The position numbers were made by a program, and so were the translations under genes. A stretch of 12,716 nucleotides of DNA from Candidatus Nitrosymbiomonas sp. (GTDB lineage: Bacteria; Sysuimicrobiota; Sysuimicrobiia; Sysuimicrobiales; Humicultoraceae). Shown piece by piece: positions 7,156-12,716 of the stretch (positions within the stretch are counted from its first letter, which is position 1; each line of letters begins with the position of its first letter). The notes under the pieces were generated by a model. That model made no database searches, was not told the origin of the DNA, and saw only the letters and a list, made by a program, of their open reading frames with translations. The stretch covers positions 1 through 12,716 of the forward strand of contig DYHL01000060.1 of NCBI GenBank assembly GCA_020724185.1, in the 5' to 3' direction.

Positions 7156-7160
7156 GGTAT

Positions 7161-7478
7161 GTGTACGCGGTTATTGATTCTGGAGGCAAGCAGGTCACGG
7201 TCCACGAGGGCGATCTGGTACGCGTCGAGCGCATGGCCGGCTCGCCGGGCGACCAGGTAACCCTGGATCGGGTGCTGCTCATCGGTGACGGCGAGACGCG
7301 GGTGGGTACGCCGACGGTTGAGGGCGCTACGGTGCAGGCACGCGTTGTGCGGCAGGCCCGGGCGCGCAAGATCATCGTTATGAAGTACAAGGCCAAGGCG
7401 CACTACCGCCGGAAGACCGGCCACAGGCAGGATTTCACCGAGCTGCGCATTGAGCGCATCGCCGCGCCGGCGGGCTAA
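7161..7478 (+). CDS. rplU: 50S ribosomal protein L21
   Basis: 105-residue structural protein of the large ribosomal subunit that binds 23S rRNA. The N-terminus YAVIDSGGKQVTVHEGDLVRVE and the C-terminal RNA-binding stretch KIIVMKYKAKAHYRRKTGHR followed by Q are typical L21, and length is normal (~103). The GTG start at 7161 is set by the family N-terminus (usually MYAIIxTGGKQ) and GGAGGT just upstream. The frame is open further upstream to 6786, but that extension has no ribosome site and no similarity to L21. It is the first gene after the promoter at 7107-7135 and is followed 21 bases later by rpmA, with no prp gene between. Confidence 0.98.
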   Translation: MYAVIDSGGKQVTVHEGDLVRVERMAGSPGDQVTLDRVLLIGDGETRVGTPTVEGATVQARVVRQARARKIIVMKYKAKAHYRRKTGHRQDFTELRIERIAAPAG

Positions 7479-7499
7479 GCAGAACCAGGGGGTAGGGAG

Positions 7500-7766
7500 A
7501 TGGCATCCAAGAAGGGCGTCGGCAGTAGCCGGAACGGCCGCGACTCCAACAGCAAGCGCCTGGGCGTCAAGCGCTTCTCGGGTCAGGCCGTGAGCGCGGG
7601 CAGCGTCCTGATCCGCCAGCGGGGCACTAAGGTCTTTGCCGGCAATAACGTCGGCCGGGGGCGCGACGACACGCTGTTCTCTCTCGTGAACGGCGTCGTG
7701 GCTTTCGAGCGCCGCGGCCGCGACGGCCGGCAGGTCAGCGTCTACCCGGTTGCAGTTGCGGTCTAG
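7500..7766 (+). CDS. rpmA: 50S ribosomal protein L27
   Basis: 88-residue large-subunit protein whose N-terminal tail reaches the peptidyl transferase centre and contacts the P-site tRNA. The N-terminus MASKKGVGSSRNGRDSNSKR matches the L27 family directly from the initiator, followed by LGVKRFSGQAV and GSVLIRQRGTKVFAGNNVGRG. Unlike L27 of Bacillota, there is no extra N-terminal peptide to be removed by the Prp protease, in keeping with the missing prp gene. The ATG is preceded by GGGGGTAGGGAG, whose exact pairing register is unclear. Confidence 0.98.
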   Translation: MASKKGVGSSRNGRDSNSKRLGVKRFSGQAVSAGSVLIRQRGTKVFAGNNVGRGRDDTLFSLVNGVVAFERRGRDGRQVSVYPVAVAV

Positions 7767-7788
7767 CTCAACAGGTGCGCGCGGATCA

Positions 7789-7812
7789 GGCCCGGGTTGC
7801 ATGACCCGGGCC
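7789..7812 (+). terminator. Possible rho-independent terminator or attenuating hairpin after rpmA
   Basis: GGCCCGGGT (7789-7797) and ACCCGGGCC (7804-7812) form a perfect 9-bp GC-rich stem with a 6-base loop. The tail GTTCGCTTCT is only moderately T-rich. It starts 22 bases after the rpmA stop. obg begins 49 bases further on with no visible promoter of its own, so partial termination that lowers obg expression relative to the ribosomal proteins is plausible. Confidence 0.55.
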
Positions 7813-7861
7813 GTTCGCTTCTCCTCCGGCCCTCCGGGGACTGACGGAGCGGGGTTTCCCC

Positions 7862-8944
7862 ATGTTCATTGATCGGGCGAAGGTATACGTCAAGGCCGGT
7901 GATGGGGGCAACGGCTGCCTCAGCTTCCGCCGGGAGAAGTTCATACCCAAGGGCGGTCCGGACGGGGGAGACGGCGGGGACGGCGGCAGCGTGATCTTCG
8001 TGACCGATCCAGGACTCCTGACGCTCATTGACTTCCGCTATCGCCGGCACCTGCGCGCCCGCCGCGGCGCCCATGGGGAAGGCGCGAAGCGCACGGGCCG
8101 CCGCGGTGCGGACCTGGTAGTTTCCGTGCCCGTGGGAACCATCGTGCGCGACGCCTCAACCGGTGAGGTGATCGCCGATCTGGCCGAGGAGGGCCAGCGC
8201 GCCACGATCGTGATGGGCGGCCGGGGCGGACGGGGGAACGCGCGTTTCGCTACTGCCACGCACCAGGCGCCGCGGCGCGTCGATCCCGGGCAACCCGGAG
8301 GGGAACGGCAGATCGCGATGGAGCTGCGGCTCCTGGCCGACGTTGGCCTGGTAGGCCTGCCGAACGCCGGCAAGTCCACGCTACTCCGTCGCATCTCGGC
8401 CGCGCGGCCCAAGGTGGGCGACTATCCCTTCACGACCACTGAGCCGGTGTTGGGAGTGGTCATGGTTGAAGGTGGAGTGAGCTTCGTGGTGGCCGATCTC
8501 CCCGGGCTGATCGAAGGCGCCCACATGGGCGCCGGGCTGGGGCACGCCTTTCTGCGGCACACCGCCCGGACGCGCGTGCTGATTCACCTGGTGGACGCCA
8601 GCAGCCCTGAAGACCCCATCGAGGGTTTCGCTACCATCCGCAGGGAACTAGGACTGTACGATCCGCGCCTGCTTGAGCGTCCTGCGATCGTTGCCCTCAA
8701 CAAGATGGATCTGCCCGAGGCCAGGGCGCGGTCGGCGGATCTGCAGGAGCGGTTTTCCGCGCTGGGGATGTTGGCACTGCCGGTCTCCGGCGCTACCGGA
8801 GAGGGGCTGGAGGCGCTGATCCGTGCGACCGCCCGCGTGCTGGGCTGCGGCCCCAACCGGGAGGAGACCTCCCCGGGCGGCAAGAAGTCAACCTCCGTGC
8901 GGGCCACGGACCGCAGCCAAGGCGGACGCGAGGCGACGGCGTGA
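7862..8944 (+). CDS. obg: Obg/CgtA family GTPase
   Basis: 360-residue ribosome-associated GTPase in 50S maturation and stress control. Residues 1-158 form the glycine-rich Obg fold (KAGDGGNGCLSFRREKF, KGGPDGGDGGDGGSVIF). The G domain follows: G1 GLPNAGKST (165-173), switch I threonines (190-193), G3 DLPGLIEGA (212-220), G4 NKMD (280-283) and G5 SGATGEG (309-315). The C-terminal OCT domain of B. subtilis Obg is absent: after the G domain there are only about 30 residues of low-complexity charged tail (TSPGGKKSTSVRATDRS...). Start ATG 7862 is preceded by GGAG at 7846-7849. The stop overlaps the nadD GTG by 4 bases (GTGA), implying translational coupling. Confidence 0.97.
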   Translation: MFIDRAKVYVKAGDGGNGCLSFRREKFIPKGGPDGGDGGDGGSVIFVTDPGLLTLIDFRYRRHLRARRGAHGEGAKRTGRRGADLVVSVPVGTIVRDASTGEVIADLAEEGQRATIVMGGRGGRGNARFATATHQAPRRVDPGQPGGERQIAMELRLLADVGLVGLPNAGKSTLLRRISAARPKVGDYPFTTTEPVLGVVMVEGGVSFVVADLPGLIEGAHMGAGLGHAFLRHTARTRVLIHLVDASSPEDPIEGFATIRRELGLYDPRLLERPAIVALNKMDLPEARARSADLQERFSALGMLALPVSGATGEGLEALIRATARVLGCGPNREETSPGGKKSTSVRATDRSQGGREATA

Positions 8945-9582
8945 CCAGGCTCGGCGTCATGGGCGGGACCTTTGACCCGATCCACCACGGGCACCTGGTC
9001 ACCGCCGAGGAGGCCCGGGTCCAGTTTGATCTGGACCGCGTCCTCTTCATCCCCAGCGGGCATCCGCCACACAAGGACCCCGCCGACATCACTCCTTCCG
9101 AACACCGGTACCTGATGACTTTCCTGGCCACGGTTTCCAACCCGCACATCAGCGTGTCGCGGTTGGAGATTGACCGGTCCGGCCCGTCGTACACGATTGA
9201 CACGATCCGCCTGCTGGCCGCCGAGTTCGCCGGCGCGGAGCTGTTCTACATCACGGGTGCCGACGCCATCATGCAGATCATGCGCGGCGAGTGGGAGCGA
9301 TCACCCGAGCTGCTCGAGATGTGCGAGTTCATCGCGGCCACCCGGCCCGGGTTCGTCCTGGATCTGGATGTGCTGAGGCGCCACAACTGCACGGGGAGGC
9401 CCCTGGTGAACGTCCACGTGATGGCTATTCCCGCTCTCGCGATCTCGTCCACGGAAATCCGCGCCCGCGTGCGTACGCACCGGCCCATCAAGTACCTGGT
9501 GCCCGAGGCGGTTGAGGCCTACATCGTCAAGCACGGTCTCTACCGGGAGGATTCGTGGCGTCGGGAGCCATCAGGTGGCTAG
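8941..9582 (+). CDS. nadD: Nicotinate-nucleotide adenylyltransferase
   Basis: Converts nicotinate mononucleotide and ATP to deamido-NAD in cytoplasmic NAD biosynthesis. The 213-residue protein has the nucleotidyltransferase signature GGTFDPIHHGHL (residues 8-19; H15 and H18 of the HxGH motif), the substrate-loop sequence SGHPPHKDP (39-47), SGPSYTIDTI (80-89), ITGADAI (105-110 region) and the C-terminal ISSTEIR (168-174) motif, all typical of NadD. Length is normal. The start is GTG at 8941, overlapping the obg stop by 4 bases, with only a weak ribosome site; coupling to obg translation is likely. It overlaps rsfS by 8 bases at its 3' end. Confidence 0.97.
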   Translation: MTRLGVMGGTFDPIHHGHLVTAEEARVQFDLDRVLFIPSGHPPHKDPADITPSEHRYLMTFLATVSNPHISVSRLEIDRSGPSYTIDTIRLLAAEFAGAELFYITGADAIMQIMRGEWERSPELLEMCEFIAATRPGFVLDLDVLRRHNCTGRPLVNVHVMAIPALAISSTEIRARVRTHRPIKYLVPEAVEAYIVKHGLYREDSWRREPSGG

Positions 9583-9946
9583 GCCCCGTCCGCGCGGCAA
9601 GGCGTCTGAGCCGGAGTCGCTGCCCAAGGCCCTGCTCGCCGCGGAGGCGGCCGAGGCGAAGCGCGCCGAGGACGTGGTCATCCTCGACCTACGCGAGCAG
9701 ACCCTTGTGACCGACTACTTCGTGTTGTGCACCGCGGCCAGCCGCGTGCAGATCCGCGCCGTGGCGGACGCAGTCGCCGAGGCCCTCAAGAACAACCAGG
9801 TTCGTGGCGTGCGCGAGGGCGCCGAGGCCGGACAGTGGATCTTGCTCGACTACGGCGGCGTTGTGGTCCATGTCTTCGGCCCCGAGGCTCGGGCCTTCTA
9901 CCGGCTCGAGCGACTCTGGGCCGACGCTCCGGTCGTCAGCCGGTAG
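9575..9946 (+). CDS. rsfS: Ribosomal silencing factor RsfS (RsfA/YbeB/Iojap family)
   Basis: Binds ribosomal protein L14 and blocks subunit joining when nutrients are short. The 123-residue protein shows the whole family pattern: KRAEDVVILDLREQTLVTDYF (residues 29-49), a central helix VQIRAVADAVAEAL, and the C-terminal WILLDYGGVVVHVF ... FYRLERLWADAP. The frame is open upstream to 9512, but GTG at 9575 is chosen because it has GGGAG (9563-9567) seven bases before it and yields a normal-length protein with a short basic Pro/Arg leader. This gives an 8-base overlap with nadD. In many Bacillota a yqeK HD-domain hydrolase separates nadD and rsfS; it is absent here. Confidence 0.95.
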   Translation: MARPRPRGKASEPESLPKALLAAEAAEAKRAEDVVILDLREQTLVTDYFVLCTAASRVQIRAVADAVAEALKNNQVRGVREGAEAGQWILLDYGGVVVHVFGPEARAFYRLERLWADAPVVSR

Positions 9947-9953
9947 GCGGCCG

Positions 9954-10826
9954 ATGCACCTGGCCGTCCGTCCGGCGACGATCGAGGATGGCACCACGCT
10001 CGTCCGCGTACTGGACGCGGCGTACGCCGGCGGCTACTCTGCCACCTTTGATCGCGACGGTCCGCTGCAGCCCAACGATCTCTGGTGGGCCCGGTCGGAG
10101 AAGGACGTCAGCGTCATCGAGGTCAACCGGGTTCCCTCCGGGTTGCTTGTGGTAGGCCGCAGCGGCGGACAGTGGCTCGTCGAGGAGATCCTGTTGGACG
10201 GGTTCTCCGGGTACCCGTCCCGGACGCAAGAGGCGCTCGTCAGCCGGATCAGCGCCCACCTGACCGCGCTGTTCCAGCGCGCGGGCCAGAACGTGATGCT
10301 CCTGCGCGTGGCCGATACGAACCCGTTCGGCCTCCTGCTGGTTCGGAGCCTGCACGCGGTCTTCACCAACGCCCTGCTGGTCTACCGGTATCGAGGTCCC
10401 AAGCGTCCCAGTGTTGGCTCTCCTGAGGGGTACGAGGTCCGCAGGTGGACTCCCGCCGACGCGCGCGAGATCGGTCGACTGGTACGCGAGGTCACGCCTG
10501 ACCGCGGCCGCATTGACGAGGTCGAGCGGGTGCTGCGTGCCAAGGATGGAAAGGGGTTCGTGGCGTGCAGGGATGGCCTGGCCGTCGGCGTCTCCACGGT
10601 GGAGGTGCGTACGGGCCGGCCGGACTGGTTCGTCGGCGTGCGCGAGACGCACCGGCGACGCGGGCTGGGGCGCGCGCTTGCGCACGCGGCCATCGCCGCG
10701 ATTGGAGCGCGAGGGACGCCGCCGTACGCGACGGTCTGGGCGCTCGACCCGGTCGCAGGGCCGTTCCTGCGCGCGCTGGGGTTCGCCGTCGAGCGGATGT
10801 TCCTGTATGTGGAAAGACCCCTGTAG
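9954..10826 (+). CDS. Tandem GNAT-fold N-acetyltransferase of unknown substrate
   Basis: 290 residues, about twice the size of one GNAT domain. The C-terminal half (~158-290) is a recognisable GNAT: it opens with YEVRRWTPADAREIGRLVRE, has the acetyl-CoA pyrophosphate loop VRETHRRRGLGRALAHAA (R236-G237-L238-G239), and ends with FLRALGFAVERMFLYVERPL. The N-terminal half (1-150) opens like another GNAT domain (LAVRPATIEDGTTLVRVLDA) and keeps the strand/helix order, but I see no R-x-x-G-x-G/A loop, so it may be a degenerate, non-catalytic copy. ATG 9954 is chosen because it gives this family-like opening and lies 7 bases after the rsfS stop; GGCGG is just upstream. The frame is open further upstream inside rsfS, but that part is unrelated sequence. 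The substrate cannot be told from sequence or neighbours. Confidence 0.85.
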   Translation: MHLAVRPATIEDGTTLVRVLDAAYAGGYSATFDRDGPLQPNDLWWARSEKDVSVIEVNRVPSGLLVVGRSGGQWLVEEILLDGFSGYPSRTQEALVSRISAHLTALFQRAGQNVMLLRVADTNPFGLLLVRSLHAVFTNALLVYRYRGPKRPSVGSPEGYEVRRWTPADAREIGRLVREVTPDRGRIDEVERVLRAKDGKGFVACRDGLAVGVSTVEVRTGRPDWFVGVRETHRRRGLGRALAHAAIAAIGARGTPPYATVWALDPVAGPFLRALGFAVERMFLYVERPL

Positions 10827-10847
10827 TGCAGCGACCCCCGTAGTCCG

Positions 10848-12716
10848 ATGAGGACCGCCAGGACCGCATCCCTGGCTGTCCTGCTGCTGGTCCTGGCGCT
10901 TCCCGCAGGTGGGGCGTCGGCACCGGTCACCCTCGATCGGCCACCGGGTGAGTTCGAGCTGCCGTACTCGCCTGCCGACGGCGCGGTGGTCTCGATAACG
11001 CCGCCGGCCTTCATCTGGATCCCGGTCGCGCGGGGCGCGCGGTACGCGCTGCAGTTAGGTCCGGGAACGGATCCTGCGGCGTCAGGAGGCCGCACGGTCC
11101 GCGGGATCACGATGGCCTCGCACGCGCTGCGCGAGGCGCTCGCTCCAGGACGCTGGGCCTGGCGGTACGGCGTCGAGTCCTCGGACGGCGCCGTGACCTG
11201 GAGTCGTGCCCGGGCCTTCACGGTAGTTCCAGACGCGCGCCGCTGGCCCTATCCCGGCGTGGAAGCGATGGCCGGTCGGGTGCCACGGGGGCGGCCGCGC
11301 CTCTTCGTGCGCGCCGAGGAGGTGGCCGCATACCGCGGCCGCGCCCGAGACGGCGACCTCCGCGGTCTGGCAGCGGGCATAGTGCGCGCTGCCGAGCGCG
11401 ACCTGGGTGGCCCGCTGCCTCCGGAGCCCGACTTCCTTCCGCGCACCCACCCCGACCGGGGCCGCATCTTCGCCGAGATCATTCGGGGCACGCGGCCGCC
11501 GATGGACGCGATGGAGCGGGTTGCGCTGGCCTACCTGCTGACCGGCGAGGCGCGCTTCGCAGACGAGGCGCGGCGCCGGCTGCGGCACTTCTTCGCCTGG
11601 GATCCGCTTGGCACAACCGAGCTGGCGCACAACGATGAACCGGCCATGTGGATGATGATGCGCGGGGTGCGCTCCTACGACTGGATCTACGACCGTGTCC
11701 CGCCTGAGGAGCGCGAGACGATCGAGCGCGTGATGCGAATTCGCGCCGAGCAGATGCACCAGGTACTGCGGCGCCGGCCGTTCGAGAGCAACCCCTATGA
11801 GAGTCACGCCGGCCGGATCATCGGATTCCTGGGCGAGGCCGCGCTGGCGTTCATCCATGAGTGGCCCGAGGCGCGCGAGTGGCTGGACTACGTCGCCACC
11901 GCCTACTGGACCTCCTATCCGGCGTGGGGCGGCGACGACGGCGGCTGGGCCGAGGGCCCGGCGTACTGGGGTTCGTATATGAACTTCATGCTGCACTTTG
12001 CGGTGGCGCTGCGGACTGCCACCGGCGCAGACCTCATGGGCAAGCCGTTCTTCGCCAACACGCCGCTGTACGCGGTGTACACGGCGCCTCCCTACCACCG
12101 GCTGTCGCCATTCGGGGACGGCCAGCACAGCCGGGTCGAGATGGGCAGTCTCATGTACTGGTTCTCGTCGGTGCTGCGCGATCCGGTCGCGCGTTGGTAC
12201 GCGGACGCGCGCCAGCGCGGGCCCAGCCCAGACATTCTAGGGATCGCCCTAGCCGACCCCACGCTCGTGGGCCGACCTCCGACCGCGCTGCCGCAGAGCC
12301 GGATCTTCCCCTCGGTGGGTCTGGTGGCCATGCACAGCGCGCTGGGCGACCCGGACAACGACGTCTACCTGCTGTTCCGCAGCAGCCCCTACGGATCGCA
12401 CAGCCACGGCCACGCCAACCAGAACGCTTTCACAGTTGAGGCCTACGGCGAAGCCCTGGCCATCGCGTCAGGGTACTATCCCTGGTACGCCTCGCCGCAC
12501 CACGACCAGTGGACGCGCGAGACCCGGGCCTCGAACGCGATCACGATCAACGGCGGGCAGGGACAGGGGAAGCGCAGTATCCGTTCGCGCGCGAGGATCG
12601 AGGCGTTCGCCACCGGCGGCAGCTACGACTACGCCTCAGGGGACGCCACGCCTGCCTACGATGGCCGGCTGCTGCGCGCTGTGCGCCGGATCGTGCACGT
12701 GCGCCCGGGCGTGTTC
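10848..12716 (+). CDS. Exported DUF4962 / heparinase II-III-like polysaccharide lyase or hydrolase (3' end outside window)
   Basis: The frame stays open from ATG 10848 to the last base (623 codons, no stop), so the protein is incomplete. Residues 1-26 form a signal peptide (basic MRTARTAS, a Leu/Val core, then PAGGASA). Residues ~37-120 make an Fn3-like domain (LPYSPADGAVVSITPPAFIW, then GRWAWRYGVESSDG), which begins DUF4962 proteins, followed by RPRLFVRAEE. An alpha-helical toroid follows, with conserved patches NDEPAMWMMMRG, NPYESHAGRIIGF (N315, H320) and GGWAEGPAYWGSYMNF (Y373, Y377). Near 515 the heparinase II/III beta domain starts: HSHGHANQNAFTVEAYGEAL (H518, H520, H522), ASGYYPWYASPHHDQWTRET and NAITINGGQGQ. 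Relatives include PL39-type alginate lyases, so cleavage of a uronate-containing polysaccharide is likely; the exact substrate is not known. It begins 21 bases after the GNAT gene without a visible promoter or strong ribosome site. Confidence 0.87.
   Translation, partial: MRTARTASLAVLLLVLALPAGGASAPVTLDRPPGEFELPYSPADGAVVSITPPAFIWIPVARGARYALQLGPGTDPAASGGRTVRGITMASHALREALAPGRWAWRYGVESSDGAVTWSRARAFTVVPDARRWPYPGVEAMAGRVPRGRPRLFVRAEEVAAYRGRARDGDLRGLAAGIVRAAERDLGGPLPPEPDFLPRTHPDRGRIFAEIIRGTRPPMDAMERVALAYLLTGEARFADEARRRLRHFFAWDPLGTTELAHNDEPAMWMMMRGVRSYDWIYDRVPPEERETIERVMRIRAEQMHQVLRRRPFESNPYESHAGRIIGFLGEAALAFIHEWPEAREWLDYVATAYWTSYPAWGGDDGGWAEGPAYWGSYMNFMLHFAVALRTATGADLMGKPFFANTPLYAVYTAPPYHRLSPFGDGQHSRVEMGSLMYWFSSVLRDPVARWYADARQRGPSPDILGIALADPTLVGRPPTALPQSRIFPSVGLVAMHSALGDPDNDVYLLFRSSPYGSHSHGHANQNAFTVEAYGEALAIASGYYPWYASPHHDQWTRETRASNAITINGGQGQGKRSIRSRARIEAFATGGSYDYASGDATPAYDGRLLRAVRRIVHVRPGVF

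Noticed and set aside
6786..7160. N-terminal extension of the L21 frame by 125 residues
   Set aside because: The extension overlaps the protease start and the rplU promoter, has no L21 similarity, and the GTG at 7161 has an excellent ribosome site and matches the family N-terminus.
11082..12128. Long - strand open frame (348 codons) at the 3' end of the window
   Set aside because: The opposite strand carries the continuous heparinase II/III-like frame with many conserved motifs. The - strand product is not recognisable.
12237..12252. Short palindrome CTAGGG-ATCG-CCCTAG
   Set aside because: It lies inside the heparinase-like coding sequence in a conserved reading frame. A 6-bp stem is too short to claim a function.
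1..12716. CRISPR array, tRNA/rRNA genes, insertion sequences or integrase sites
   Set aside because: I read through for regularly spaced repeats, tRNA-like cloverleaf ends, transposase motifs and flanking direct repeats and saw none. The antisense island shows no obvious boundary repeats.

Overview
This is a GC-rich bacterial chromosome segment of 12.7 kb in which almost every base is coding. Most of it is a conserved housekeeping neighbourhood: the 3' end of a rodA/ftsW-family gene, RNase G (rng), then ribosomal proteins L21 and L27 (rplU, rpmA), Obg GTPase, NadD and RsfS, all on the + strand. This order (rodA-rng ... rplU-rpmA-obg-nadD-rsfS) is familiar from Bacillota and related Terrabacteria. 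Three details argue against a typical Bacillota member. No prp protease gene lies between rplU and rpmA, L27 lacks the N-terminal extension that Prp removes, and Obg lacks the C-terminal OCT domain. The very high GC suggests a deep-branching, poorly cultured terrabacterial lineage (for example Armatimonadota-like or Sysuimicrobiota/CSP1-3-like). That placement is a guess from context, not a measurement.

Layout: 1-190 rodA tail; 229-1905 rng; 1919-4317 (- strand) three minor-pilin/pseudopilin-type genes (PilX/GspK-like, GspI/PilV-like, GspJ-like); 4328-4358 a perfect 13-bp-arm hairpin; 4382-6946 (- strand) a large secreted subtilisin-family protease; 6947-7160 a divergent intergenic region with a good sigma-70-type promoter for the + strand; 7161-9946 rplU, rpmA, obg, nadD and rsfS; 9954-10826 a tandem-GNAT protein; and 10848 to the window end a signal-peptide-bearing DUF4962/heparinase II-III-like polysaccharide lyase or hydrolase, cut off by the window edge.

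Two things stand out. First, about 5.2 kb of cell-surface and secretion genes is placed on the opposite strand between rng and rplU, splitting a conserved gene pair. It combines an exported protease with a set of minor pilins but has no major pilin, ATPase or secretin in view. Second, an exported polysaccharide-degrading enzyme sits at the 3' end of the ribosome/NAD operon, separated from the preceding gene by only 21 bases. Together they suggest an organism that digests external protein and polysaccharide. The link between the protease and the pilins is inference.
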